64,000 nucleotides of DNA, taken from contig NZ_AP019700.1 of the NCBI RefSeq assembly GCF_006738645.1, positions 2,182,001 to 2,246,000 of the forward strand, read 5' to 3'. Position numbers and translations under genes: made by a program. Numbering within the stretch: the first letter of the stretch is position 1; every line of letters begins with the position of its first letter. The DNA is from Stella humosa (GTDB lineage: Bacteria > Pseudomonadota > Alphaproteobacteria > ATCC43930 > Allostellaceae). Shown here piece after piece: positions 25,139-33,423 of the stretch. Under the pieces are notes generated by a model. That model was given only the letters and a program-made list of their open reading frames with translations. It was not told the origin of the DNA and did no database searches.

Positions 25139-25924
25139 TCAGAACTTGAAGGTTGCGGCCAGGAAGGGACCGTGGAAGCCGAGGTCGAATTTTGCCCGGT
25201 CAGCCTCGTACTCGACTGCCAGGTAGCGGTACCCGAACCGCAGGTCGATCGAGGGCGTCACCGCATAGTCCACCGTTGCCAGCACTTGCCAGGCGAAGTC
25301 CGACCCCACGCCGAAGCCGCCGATGTCGCCATAGAGCGACAGGGCGAACTGGTCGCTCAGGCGCGCCCGGTAGCGGCCGGCCAGCACCGGGTCGACCCAG
25401 GTCGTCGTCTTGCTGGCGGACCCCCCGGCCAACGCGCCGGGGCTCAGCGAGAGCTTGGTCGACATCGACCAGACGCGCAGGCCGCCGCCGAAATCGAGGC
25501 TTTGCCCTGGCGTATCCATCGCGCGATAGGTGCCGATCGTGCTGCCGATCGTGTTCGTCAGGCGCGTCTCGCTCCCGCCGAACGCCGGGCCCTTCGTATC
25601 CGCGTCCGTCTCCAGCTTGAGATAGAGGATGTCGCCCAGCAGGCTGAAGCGGCCGTAGTTCGCCTCCGCCATGCCCATGAACGGCACGCCGCCCAGGTTG
25701 GACAGGATGTCGAGGAACTTCGCGTCGACGCTGGCGTCGATCGCCCCGCTCGGGTGCCGCCGGGACGGGACCGTGATGTCGCCTTTGACACCTGCGGCCC
25801 AGAGATACGGGGTGAGAGCGAAGGTCCAGCGGTCTGCGTTGGCCTCTTCTGCACGCGCGGATGCGGCGTATGCCGCGGTCACGAGAAGGGTGGCCGGCAA
25901 CAAGGCTGAAAGGGTCCTGGACAT
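25139..25924 (-). CDS. Outer-membrane beta-barrel protein
   Basis: A 261-residue protein with a cleavable signal peptide ('LPATLLVTAAYAASARAEE') and alternating hydrophobic strands, for example 'WTFALTPYLWAAGVKGDITV', 'YGRFSLLGDILYLKLE' and 'DLRFGYRYLAVEYE'. It ends in an aromatic residue ('FLAATFKF'), the classical signal for outer-membrane insertion by the BAM complex. No specific porin family was recognised; the pattern resembles conserved Omp proteins of about 250 residues. The ATG at 25924 has GGAGA just upstream, so I rejected the 37-residue longer reading. It may share a promoter with the other exported proteins here, although spacings of 80-120 bases argue for separate units. Confidence 0.85.
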   Translation of the reverse strand: MSRTLSALLPATLLVTAAYAASARAEEANADRWTFALTPYLWAAGVKGDITVPSRRHPSGAIDASVDAKFLDILSNLGGVPFMGMAEANYGRFSLLGDILYLKLETDADTKGPAFGGSETRLTNTIGSTIGTYRAMDTPGQSLDFGGGLRVWSMSTKLSLSPGALAGGSASKTTTWVDPVLAGRYRARLSDQFALSLYGDIGGFGVGSDFAWQVLATVDYAVTPSIDLRFGYRYLAVEYEADRAKFDLGFHGPFLAATFKF

Positions 25925-26000
25925 CGAAGTCTCCTGCACCGCCGCGACGCGGTCCGTCGCGGTGCCGGCGCTCGCCTGATCGGTCGTTCTCGACTTGGGA

Positions 26001-26033
26001 AAGGGGTGGCCGGCGTGCGGCCGGCCACCCGGC
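26001..26033 (-). terminator. Strong hairpin after the sulfatase gene
   Basis: A perfect 11-bp inverted repeat (GGGTGGCCGGC at 26004-26014, GCCGGCCACCC at 26020-26030, loop GTGCG) begins 14 bases past the sulfatase stop. On the minus strand it is followed by CCTTTCCC. It is a likely transcription terminator between the sulfatase and the beta-barrel gene. Confidence 0.55.
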
Positions 26034-26043
26034 ATCGGATCCG

Positions 26044-27849
26044 TCAGCGCGAGCCCGGCGGCGGGAAGAACCAGCGCCCGTCCTTCAGCGGCAGGCTGCG
26101 GCCGTCGTCCTCGCCGACCTCTTCGTCGATGCGCGCGTTGAGCTTGGCATTGAGCGCCAGGATCAGTTCGCCATTGGCCCGGACGTCCATCGCGAGGTTG
26201 CGGACTTCGTCTGGGTCATTGTGCAGGTCGAACACTTCGAGATCATTGTCGCGCAGCAGCGCCTCGAGCGTCGTTGGCCGGTTGTGGCGCAGCGGGGCGA
26301 AGTATCGGCTGAAGCGATAGCGGCCGTCGAAGATGCTGCGCACGGCGCCCCGGTTGCCGAAGTCCGGCTGGGAGGACATCAGCGCCGCGGCCTTCTCCTG
26401 CGGTGGCGTGGTCGGCGACAGGATGACCGGAAGGATCCGGGCAGCCCACGGCGCATCGAGATAGGAGAACATGTTGAAGTTGAACAAGGCCGCCGGGCGT
26501 AGCGTATCCAGGTCCGCCTTCTCCGGCGCGGCGAGAAGGCGCGACATGTCGCGGCCCTTGAGACCGGCCGCTGCCCGGCCGGCGGCCTCGCTGGCGACAC
26601 CCGTCAGCCCGATCAGTGTCGGCGCGATGTCGACCTGCGACGTGACGGCACGGCAGGTGCGCTCGCCCGGATAGGCCGGATGCAGGATCATCAGGGGCAG
26701 ATGGTTCTGCTCCTTGTAGGCGGTGGCGCCTTTTCCCCGCATCTGGTGAGCGCCGGCGAGCTCGCCGTGGTCGGCGGTGACGACCACGATGGTGTTGCGG
26801 TCCAGACCGGTCGCCGCGAGGTCCTCGAGAATGCGCACGATGTGCGCGTCACTGTCGCGGATGCAGTTGTAGTGATAGTCCTGCAGCGCCTTCCACCGGC
26901 GATCCTCGTTGGGCCACTCGCCGAGCAGAATGTTCTGTGTCTCCTGATACATGCGGTGCGCCCGCGGGCGCCCCGGCGCGTCGAGCGCCTGGTTCCGTGT
27001 CGCCGGCAGCGGGACGTTCCATTCGGCGCGATAAAGCTCGTCGTCCGGCGCCGGCGCGATCGGCATGGCCGACTTGGCGGACTGCACCTTCTGTCCCGGC
27101 TGGTCCGAGTCGAAGTACATGACGTCGTGCGGGTTCACGAGATTGACGGCCAGGAACCAGGGCGTGCGGCGGGCGGCGAGCTGCTGCCCCTTGGTGCGCA
27201 GCCATGCCGACGTCACTGCCGTTGTGACCCCATCGTAGATGTAGCCGCCGTGCCCGCCGTCGACGAGGTCGCCGAGGCCGACATAGTCCTCGAACCCGTA
27301 GGACTTGATCGTGGAGGAGTAGTCGGCGAGTGGCACGTCCACGGGCTGATGGGCGCGATCCAGGTTGAAGCTGAGATGCCATTTACCCTGATAGGCGGCA
27401 TGGTAGCCGAGCTGCTGCAACCGCTTTCCGATGGTCGTCACCTCGGTCGACATATTGCGTTGCCACGGGGCGTCGAGATTGTCGAACACCCCGGTCTGCT
27501 GGATATGTTGGCCGGTATAGAGGACCGATCGCGCCGACGAGCAGACGCACGAGGCGAGCTGATAGTTGGTGAAGGTGGTGCCGCGCTTCTTCACGTGCTC
27601 GCGGCCGGGAACCGGGAATGGCCACGATTCCATGAAGTGTTCCTGGTCGACCAGGATGAAGAGAATATTGTAGCCTGGCGGCGGCGCGGCAGGCGCCTGG
27701 GCCGGTGACGGCGGGGCGCGCAAGGTGGCCGCCTGGGCCGTCGGCGAACCGAGGCCCGGCAACAGGGCGGGTGCGAGCGATGCTGCTGCCGCGCTCAACA
27801 ATACCGTACGCCGCGACGGACCGCGGTCTTCGTTTCTTGCGTCGCTCAT
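26044..27849 (-). CDS. Exported sulfatase (type I, formylglycine-dependent)
   Basis: A 601-residue sulfatase-family hydrolase, predicted to cleave sulfate (or possibly phosphonate) esters outside the cytoplasm. A twin-arginine-type leader ('PSRRTVLLSAAAASLAPALL') precedes 'YNILFILVDQEHF' (metal site), the activation motif 'CSSARSVLYTG' (second Cys of 'CVCSSAR' to be converted to formylglycine), 'GYHAAYQGKWHLS', 'FLAVNLVNPHDVMYF' and 'TIVVVTADHGELAGAH'. The third motif position is Ser rather than the common Pro. The ATG at 27849 has AGGAGAGA upstream. It is flanked by a hairpin and by a 285-base gap leading to an AraC regulator. The true substrate is unknown. Confidence 0.9.
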   Translation of the reverse strand: MSDARNEDRGPSRRTVLLSAAAASLAPALLPGLGSPTAQAATLRAPPSPAQAPAAPPPGYNILFILVDQEHFMESWPFPVPGREHVKKRGTTFTNYQLASCVCSSARSVLYTGQHIQQTGVFDNLDAPWQRNMSTEVTTIGKRLQQLGYHAAYQGKWHLSFNLDRAHQPVDVPLADYSSTIKSYGFEDYVGLGDLVDGGHGGYIYDGVTTAVTSAWLRTKGQQLAARRTPWFLAVNLVNPHDVMYFDSDQPGQKVQSAKSAMPIAPAPDDELYRAEWNVPLPATRNQALDAPGRPRAHRMYQETQNILLGEWPNEDRRWKALQDYHYNCIRDSDAHIVRILEDLAATGLDRNTIVVVTADHGELAGAHQMRGKGATAYKEQNHLPLMILHPAYPGERTCRAVTSQVDIAPTLIGLTGVASEAAGRAAAGLKGRDMSRLLAAPEKADLDTLRPAALFNFNMFSYLDAPWAARILPVILSPTTPPQEKAAALMSSQPDFGNRGAVRSIFDGRYRFSRYFAPLRHNRPTTLEALLRDNDLEVFDLHNDPDEVRNLAMDVRANGELILALNAKLNARIDEEVGEDDGRSLPLKDGRWFFPPPGSR

Positions 27850-28009
27850 CCGGTCTCTCCTCGCGTCTTGGCCAGAAACTTGCCGCCGACGGTCGCGGAT
27901 CGGATCACTTCGATCCCGCAAGACGCATCGACAACAAAGCCCTGCCGCCGGCGAACTATTCCGCTCGTCGGCGAGCTCTTGGCCTGATCCTGTCTTGGGG
28001 GGCGGACCC

Positions 28010-28029
28010 GGGATATCCGATTTCCGCAA
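28010..28029. repeat. 20-bp direct repeat, copy 1
   Basis: GGGATATCCGATTTCCGCAA occurs here and again, exactly and in the same orientation, at 32095-32114. Both copies lie in gene-free DNA. Nothing else aligns around them by eye. Confidence 0.7.
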
Positions 28030-28134
28030 GAGCAGCGACGCTGTTCGCGTTCCGCGCGAGTGCCGTTGGCAACGGTGGGGTCGGTGGGATTGGTGCGGGA
28101 CCGCGGCCGAGGATCGACGGCCGGGGCGGCGAGA

Positions 28135-29133
28135 TCAGCGGCGCGCGCGCGCCAGCGTTTCCGACGGACGTTCGCCGAACAGCCCGGCGTACTGCTCGGA
28201 AAATCTTCCGAGATGGAAGAAGCCCATCGCCATCGCCGCCTTCGTGACGCTGGTGTCGTCGCCGGGTCGCGCGAGAAGCCTGCGCACCCGGTTGAGCCGC
28301 ATGACCGTCATGTACGTCTTCGGTCCAACGCCCAGGCAATACTGGAAGGCGTCCTCAAGCGTTCGCAGCGGGACATCCAGCGATTCGCACAGCTCCGAGA
28401 CCGTTTTGGGAGGGTCCTCGCTGGAGCAGACGAGATCCTCGGCCCTGCGAACGATCCGCCGACGCGACGACCAGCCGCGGACCGGCTCCGGCCGGCCGAT
28501 GGCCAGCAGCAGCGCATCGATGATCAGCTGGTCGAAATGCGGATGCTGTTCGGGAATTCCGCCTACGCCGGGCGAGTGGCCGGGTTCGTCCCGCGCCCCG
28601 GGCAGGAACTGCCGCGCGAGGGCGACGATCCTCTCGTTCACGGACGGAAACACCTGGCCGCGCCGCAGCATCTGCGACATGCGCTGGCCGAACAATACGT
28701 CGGCGAGCTGGTCGACGCGCCCCGCTTCGGCCGCGATCGTCAGGAAATGCGCCGAGACCGGAAGCTTGAAGCCGATGCCTTCGTGGGGGTGGCGAACCGT
28801 CAGGGTGTCGCGATCGATGCCCTGATGGTTGATCAGCATCGGCCCCTCGCCGGCGACCAGCACGCCGAACGTATAGGCGTCGGGCGGGACGAAGCCGCTG
28901 CCGACAAACGACCGGATGTGCCGGTGGCGCACCATCTGCACCCGCCCGTTCGCCACCCCGTCGAGGGCGACCGAGAAGCGTCCGCCGGAAAGCTGATTGT
29001 ACTCGACCGCCCAGCCGATCGACAGGAGATGCGCCGTCAGTTCGTCGACATCGGGCGTGACCACGTGCCCAGACGGCAGCCGTGGAACGTCGTCGTCCGA
29101 TCTCGTCGAGGGTTGTGCTGGCTGGTCGAGCAT
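28135..29133 (-). CDS. AraC-family transcriptional regulator
   Basis: A 332-residue regulator with a C-terminal AraC/XylS double helix-turn-helix from about residue 220. 'TVSELCESLDVPLRTLEDAF' is the first helix-turn-helix, 'CLGVGPKTYMTVMRLNRVRR' the connecting segment, and 'TKAAMAMGFFHLGRFSEQY' the second and most conserved part. The N-terminal ~200 residues are a cupin-like ligand domain of the type seen in AraC-binding-domain regulators; the ligand is unknown. It lies between the sulfatase and the patatin gene, all on the same strand, and could control either. The 145 bases upstream (29134-29278) would hold its promoter. Confidence 0.9.
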   Translation of the reverse strand: MLDQPAQPSTRSDDDVPRLPSGHVVTPDVDELTAHLLSIGWAVEYNQLSGGRFSVALDGVANGRVQMVRHRHIRSFVGSGFVPPDAYTFGVLVAGEGPMLINHQGIDRDTLTVRHPHEGIGFKLPVSAHFLTIAAEAGRVDQLADVLFGQRMSQMLRRGQVFPSVNERIVALARQFLPGARDEPGHSPGVGGIPEQHPHFDQLIIDALLLAIGRPEPVRGWSSRRRIVRRAEDLVCSSEDPPKTVSELCESLDVPLRTLEDAFQYCLGVGPKTYMTVMRLNRVRRLLARPGDDTSVTKAAMAMGFFHLGRFSEQYAGLFGERPSETLARARR

Positions 29134-29278
29134 CCGGGACGAACGACATTGAGGCTGTCGGCATTAAGCCGAAGTCGCTTGTCGTCGTCCAGTCGGATGC
29201 GCCGGTGCGCCAGCGGCGAAGAAGCTTGTCAGGTCATTGTTCCGGTCCTCTTGAGCCGTGTCGGATCGCAGGGCGCCG

Positions 29279-30529
29279 TTACTTCGGCTGCAGGAAGGGC
29301 AGCGTCTTGTGCCAGTGATCGCCGCGCAAGGCCTTCTCGTAGCCGTAGTTGAAGAGGGCACCCATGAAGGCCGGGTCGAAGTCTCCGGCGCGCGGGGCCG
29401 AGAAATCCTCGCCGATATAGGCAAGATTGAAGTCCACGCCGTCGCGGTTGGTGGTGTTCCAGATGCGGACCAGGTCGTTGATGCCGGACATGTGGATCAT
29501 CGTTGCGATGGCTCTTCCGGCGATGGTGAGGGTCGAGCGCTCCACGACGTTCCATTCCGGGTCCAGGCGCCCGTTTCGGATGAGATACGCGTGGCGCTCG
29601 CGGACGACGTTGTTCTGGCGCGACAACTCGCCGAGACGGATCGTCGGCGGATAGAGGAACATCTGGGCGATCGCGCCGCCATCGACGTGCATTTCCTGGT
29701 AGGGCCGGCCGTCGACATCGACGTCGATCATGACCGGCGGGAAGGCGGCCGGGATCGCGGAGGAGGCGAGCAGAATCCGGCGGAAGAGCTCCAGCCTGCC
29801 GGGGTGCTTGCTCGCGGCGATGGCGCCCATGTTCCAGATGACCGGCCGCTGCGCATCGAGGTTGGTCGTGCCGATCAGCAGCAGGCGACCCTTCTGATGC
29901 TCGCGGGCGATCGCCGTCAGCATGTCCTCGTTGATGTGCTTGGAAATGACGGCGAACAGCGGCGAAGTGTCCGACAACGCGTCGTCGAAGATGGCCGCGG
30001 TCAGCCCGCGGTCGAGAAAGACATCCTTCTTCGAGATGGTAGTGTAGACCTCCTTCAGCGTCGCATCGTAGGAAGGGCCGAGGAAGGCGAGGGGAGCGAC
30101 CAGCGAACCGGTGCTGACGCCCGTGACGATCTTGAACTCGGGCCGGGTGCCGGTGGCGGTCCATCCGACCAGGAGGCCCGCGCTGAAGGCGCCGTGGTCG
30201 CCGCCGCCGGAAATCGCCAGGAAGTTGGCAGGCGGAAGCGGCCGCCCGGTCCCGGCGATGCCGAGCGCGTCGATCTCGCGCTCGACGGATCGCTGTCCCT
30301 CGCGTGCCATCGCCACCGCCTCGGTGTCGACGAAGTAGCGGACATCGGGAATTCCGAACGGGACGGCCTTGGCCGTCTCGGTCAGCGGCACCGGAGCGAG
30401 CCGTACCGGGGTCGAGCAGCCCGGCAGGGCCAGAGCGGAGAGGGCGAGTGCGGCGACGAGGAACCGTCGCGTGCATGCAGGGCCGCCGATCGCTCTGCTG
30501 TCCTCGTACGTCGATATTTCGCTGTTCAC
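29279..30529 (-). CDS. Patatin-like phospholipase, lipoprotein
   Basis: A 416-residue patatin-family acyl hydrolase with a lipoprotein signal ('LSALALPGCS', Cys at the lipobox). The catalytic dyad is intact: oxyanion loop 'ISGGGDHGAFSAGLL', nucleophile Ser in 'TGVSTGSLVAPLAF' and Asp in 'MHVDGGAIAQMF'. It is predicted to be membrane-anchored in the periplasm or outer membrane and to act on phospholipid or other acyl esters. I chose the GTG at 30529 because GAGGAAGCG precedes it and because it places the signal peptide correctly; the ATG at 30634 adds 35 unrelated residues. A hairpin separates it from the upstream exported protein gene. Confidence 0.9.
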   Translation of the reverse strand: MNSEISTYEDSRAIGGPACTRRFLVAALALSALALPGCSTPVRLAPVPLTETAKAVPFGIPDVRYFVDTEAVAMAREGQRSVEREIDALGIAGTGRPLPPANFLAISGGGDHGAFSAGLLVGWTATGTRPEFKIVTGVSTGSLVAPLAFLGPSYDATLKEVYTTISKKDVFLDRGLTAAIFDDALSDTSPLFAVISKHINEDMLTAIAREHQKGRLLLIGTTNLDAQRPVIWNMGAIAASKHPGRLELFRRILLASSAIPAAFPPVMIDVDVDGRPYQEMHVDGGAIAQMFLYPPTIRLGELSRQNNVVRERHAYLIRNGRLDPEWNVVERSTLTIAGRAIATMIHMSGINDLVRIWNTTNRDGVDFNLAYIGEDFSAPRAGDFDPAFMGALFNYGYEKALRGDHWHKTLPFLQPK

Positions 30530-30551
30530 GTCGCTTCCTCTTCGGTCGGTG

Positions 30552-30580
30552 GTCGACGGCCGGGCGGGCCGGCCGTCGAC
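30552..30580. terminator. Perfect 12-bp hairpin between exported-protein and patatin genes
   Basis: GTCGACGGCCGG (30552-30563) and its complement (30569-30580) enclose the loop GCGGG. It lies after the stop at 30631 (minus strand) and just before the patatin start. There is no T-run, so a terminator is likely but unproven. Confidence 0.45.
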
Positions 30581-30630
30581 GATGGCTAAGTGCGCTGGTG
30601 TCGTTGCAGGGCGTCCGCGACGGGCTCGCT

Positions 30631-31929
30631 TCAATCCGCGAGGGGCAGCCGCTCGCCGCTGCGCGGATGAATGGAATAGCCCCGACGCTCGATCTCGGCC
30701 CGGCTGCGTGCCGAGAGATCACCCGTCACCCACACCTCGCCGCCTGCGGCCGCGCCGTCGTGATGCCCGGCCTGACCGCGACCGGCGGACACGGGCAGTC
30801 GCGCGACGAACCGGGAGGTGAGCTCCGACCAGAGCACGTGGTCAAACGGCGCCAGCACCACTGCCTGGCCGCCGGGCAGCACGCCGACCGGGAAGCCCCA
30901 GTCCGTCGAGATCCGGGCCAGCGGGCGGACCGTGCGGTGATAGGCGGCCATCATCTCGGCGAGCCTCTGGAACAGATGGGCGCCGCCCTCCGTCTCCACG
31001 GTCAGGGCGGCATCCAACAGCCGTCGGCGGTCCGCTACCCCTCCCATCGCCTCGAGCGACGTGACGATCAGGTACTGGTGCCGGGGCGAGTAGCTGCGAT
31101 GGGCGAGAAAGCGGTCGACCAGATCCTTGGGCATGCCCATCCCGGCCAGCGCCTTGCGCGACCGCCGGGAGATCTCTGCGGGCGGCTCGGCGGCGACCAC
31201 CGTCTTCGCCTGCTCCAGCGTACGGGCATAGCCGGCGACCTGCAGCACGACCGCGCCCGTCGCCATGGAGACGGCGCTAAGCGAGAGGTTGCCGGCGGCC
31301 GAGGCCCACGCGATGGAATTCAGCTCCTTCTGCAGAGCCTCGTTGGTCGAGTAGACATCGACATCGAGCTTGCGGGCGAGGTCGCGCTTGAACGACGAGA
31401 CGGCGAGAATGGCTGCTGCCGATCCGTCCTCATACTGGGACCGGCGCCCACGGCGCAGTTGTTCCCCCACTCGGCCGAATATCTCCGCCGTCGCTTCCGG
31501 GATGCCGCTGAGGGTCCCGGCGGGATCCTCGATCAGGCTGCGCGCACCACGGACCGGTCCGGCGAGGGCGTTCTTCGTGGCCTCGACGAAGGCATCGCTC
31601 TTCTTGATGCGGCGCAGCTCCGCGATCGCCGCGAACTCGCGGACGAGCGAGCGCAGGGGCGCGTTGCCGTAGACGATGTGGTCGCCGAACTCGCTGCGCA
31701 CGCGGTATTCGGGCATCAACGAATAGACGTGGACGGTCGGGTCGACGGTGTGGTGCGGACCGCGGATCATGGCCGCCGGCAGCACGTCCTCGGCGCGCAG
31801 GACCGCCGGCGGCTCCAGGCTGTCGGCACCCTGAGCCAGGGAGCTGCCGGCGAGGCCAACGGCTGCCGGCAAGAGCGACACGGCGAGCGCGACGCGAATC
31901 AAGGTCGAACGGCGCGATATTGCCTGCAT
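30631..31929 (-). CDS. Exported protein of unknown function
   Basis: A 432-residue protein that I do not recognise. It has a signal peptide ('STLIRVALAVSLLPAAVGLAG', cleavage near 'SSLAQG'). The mature part is mostly helical, with an Ala-rich hydrophobic stretch ('AWASAAGNLSLSAVSMATGA') that could be membrane-associated. A C-terminal basic segment carries 'RRGYSIHPRSGERLPLAD'. No enzyme motif, repeat or Cys cluster is evident. The ATG follows AGGTGACTAA. It sits between the patatin lipoprotein and a gap leading to tRNA-Arg, on the same strand as the other envelope genes. Confidence 0.75.
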   Translation of the reverse strand: MQAISRRSTLIRVALAVSLLPAAVGLAGSSLAQGADSLEPPAVLRAEDVLPAAMIRGPHHTVDPTVHVYSLMPEYRVRSEFGDHIVYGNAPLRSLVREFAAIAELRRIKKSDAFVEATKNALAGPVRGARSLIEDPAGTLSGIPEATAEIFGRVGEQLRRGRRSQYEDGSAAAILAVSSFKRDLARKLDVDVYSTNEALQKELNSIAWASAAGNLSLSAVSMATGAVVLQVAGYARTLEQAKTVVAAEPPAEISRRSRKALAGMGMPKDLVDRFLAHRSYSPRHQYLIVTSLEAMGGVADRRRLLDAALTVETEGGAHLFQRLAEMMAAYHRTVRPLARISTDWGFPVGVLPGGQAVVLAPFDHVLWSELTSRFVARLPVSAGRGQAGHHDGAAAGGEVWVTGDLSARSRAEIERRGYSIHPRSGERLPLAD

Positions 31930-32371
31930 TTAGTCACCTGCCTGAGTGCTTGGCCAACCCTCGCGATTCGCCGCTTGCGGGCCGCAGGCATTAGCCTCTG
32001 CCGCGTCGCTGAACGCCGGGCGGAGGAGTGACTGCGGACCGTGGGGTTCGACCACGTGTCTTCGGCCGACACGTTTCTACTCAGGGCCGCAAAGGGGATA
32101 TCCGATTTCCGCAAATGCGACGGCAGAGAGGCACGCCCCGCTCAGCGGGTGACGCAGCCCGATCGCTCGCAAGCTCCAGGCGGCGCAAGACAAGAGGACG
32201 CCAGTCGGCGAAGAGGCGGTCGTCCTGCGGCTACGCCCATCTGTCCGTCGATTGCGACGAGGTCGACAACGACGAGATCCGGCTCCGCGGCCCAAGGCCG
32301 CGCTCTCCAAGGTAGCCTCGACGGGTGCTCTTCCGGCACCCGAGGAACTGGTACACAGCTTTGTATGGGAG
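31930..32371. other. 442-base gene-free interval
   Basis: Between the exported protein and tRNA-Arg I see no convincing gene; frames here are short and mutually overlapping. It contains copy 2 of the 20-bp direct repeat and probably the promoter of the exported-protein gene. No integrase or transposase remnant is visible. Confidence 0.5.
32095..32114. repeat. 20-bp direct repeat, copy 2
   Basis: An exact second copy of the repeat at 28010-28029, in the same orientation, about 4.1 kb away and roughly 260 bases from the 3' end of tRNA-Arg. Confidence 0.7.
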
Positions 32372-32448
32372 TGGTGTCCCCGGCGAGATTCGAACTCACG
32401 ACCCCAGGATTAGGAATCCTGTGCTCTATCCTGCTGAGCTACGGGGAC
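32372..32448 (-). tRNA. tRNA-Arg (anticodon CCT)
   Basis: A 77-base cloverleaf on the minus strand. The acceptor GTCCCCG pairs with CGGGGAC, followed by A and an encoded CCA. The D arm is GCTC/GAGC, the anticodon stem CAGGA/TCCTG with loop TTCCTAA (anticodon CCT, reading AGG), and the T loop TTCGAAT. Its 3' end faces the accessory block at lower coordinates, the side on which tRNA-targeted elements insert. Confidence 0.97.
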
Positions 32449-32528
32449 TGGCCGCCGGCACCATAGCAAAAGCGGGGTAGTGTCCGGAAGATGGCGCGAG
32501 GCGGCCGGTGTCGGCTAGGATCGGCTGG

Positions 32529-33359
32529 ATGAATCCCGCATCCGATGCCCCTGCCAAGCCCGGAATCCCGTTCGGCGGGGAGGCGTTCGACCTGCCGGCC
32601 GTGGCTGGGCCGACCCGCAGCTACATCATCGCGTCGACGCCGCGCAGCGGGTCGACGCTGCTGTGCGACCTGCTGCTGGCGACGGGGCGGCTGGGGGTGC
32701 CGACCGAGTATTTCAATGCCAAGGACACGGTGAAGGCCATGGCGGCGCGCCTCGGTCTGCCCCATCCGCCGCCGACCGATGACTACCTGCGGGCGGTGCG
32801 GCAGCGGCGGACGTCGGCCAACGGCGTCTTTGGCGCCAAGTTGCATTTTCACCAGGCGGCCGAACGGTTGCCGCATCCGGTCTTTCGCCGGTTCCTGGCC
32901 GAAAGCCGCTTCGTGTGGCTGCGCCGGCGCGACCTGCTGGCGCAGTCGATCTCGCTGGCGCTGGCCTGGCAGACCGATCGCTGGTTCGTGCCGGCCGACG
33001 GTGCCGCCGCCGCGGAACCCCCGAAGGACGAGCCGCCGATCAGCTACGCCGCGCTGACCCGGGCGATGTCCCTGATCCAGGGCGAGAATGCCTATTGGGG
33101 CTTTTTCTTCCAGGCCAACCGCATCGAGCCGCTGCTGATCGACTACGAGGCCATGCTCGACCGGCCGGCGGCGGCCGTCTCGGCGGTCCTGACGCTGGTC
33201 GGCGAAACGCCGGAGCACGAGGTCCGGCTGGACGGCGCCCGCTTCGGCCGGCAGGCCGACCAGCGCAATGCCCGTGTGCGGGCGGAGATCATGAATAACC
33301 TGCGCGTGCGTCCGCGGTCCCCGGCCGCGCCGGCTGCGCCGGCACCGGCGGAGGGGTGA
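32529..33359 (+). CDS. Stf0-type sulfotransferase
   Basis: A 276-residue PAPS-dependent sulfotransferase. The 5'-phosphosulfate loop is 'YIIASTPRSGSTLLCDLL', and the 3'-phosphate-binding segment is 'FVWLRRRDLLAQSISLALA'. 'GRLGVPTEYFN' and 'FGAKLHFHQ' are blocks shared with Stf0, whose mycobacterial member sulfates trehalose. The acceptor here is not determined, although a large trehalose operon lies 19 kb away. I chose the ATG at 32529 (AGGA upstream) over a GTG at 32508. The C terminus is Ala/Pro-rich. It precedes the cupin-rhodanese fusion by 64 bases on the same strand. Confidence 0.87.
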   Translation: MNPASDAPAKPGIPFGGEAFDLPAVAGPTRSYIIASTPRSGSTLLCDLLLATGRLGVPTEYFNAKDTVKAMAARLGLPHPPPTDDYLRAVRQRRTSANGVFGAKLHFHQAAERLPHPVFRRFLAESRFVWLRRRDLLAQSISLALAWQTDRWFVPADGAAAAEPPKDEPPISYAALTRAMSLIQGENAYWGFFFQANRIEPLLIDYEAMLDRPAAAVSAVLTLVGETPEHEVRLDGARFGRQADQRNARVRAEIMNNLRVRPRSPAAPAAPAPAEG

Positions 33360-33423
33360 TGCGGCGGCCGGGATTGCGCTAAGGTCGGGGCAAGACCCCC
33401 ACCCAAGAACCATCCGGAGGAAC

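Noticed and set aside
28010-32114. The 20-bp repeats as attachment sites of an integrated element
   Set aside because: They lie inside the envelope block, neither overlaps the tRNA end, and no integrase is present, so I report them only as repeats.
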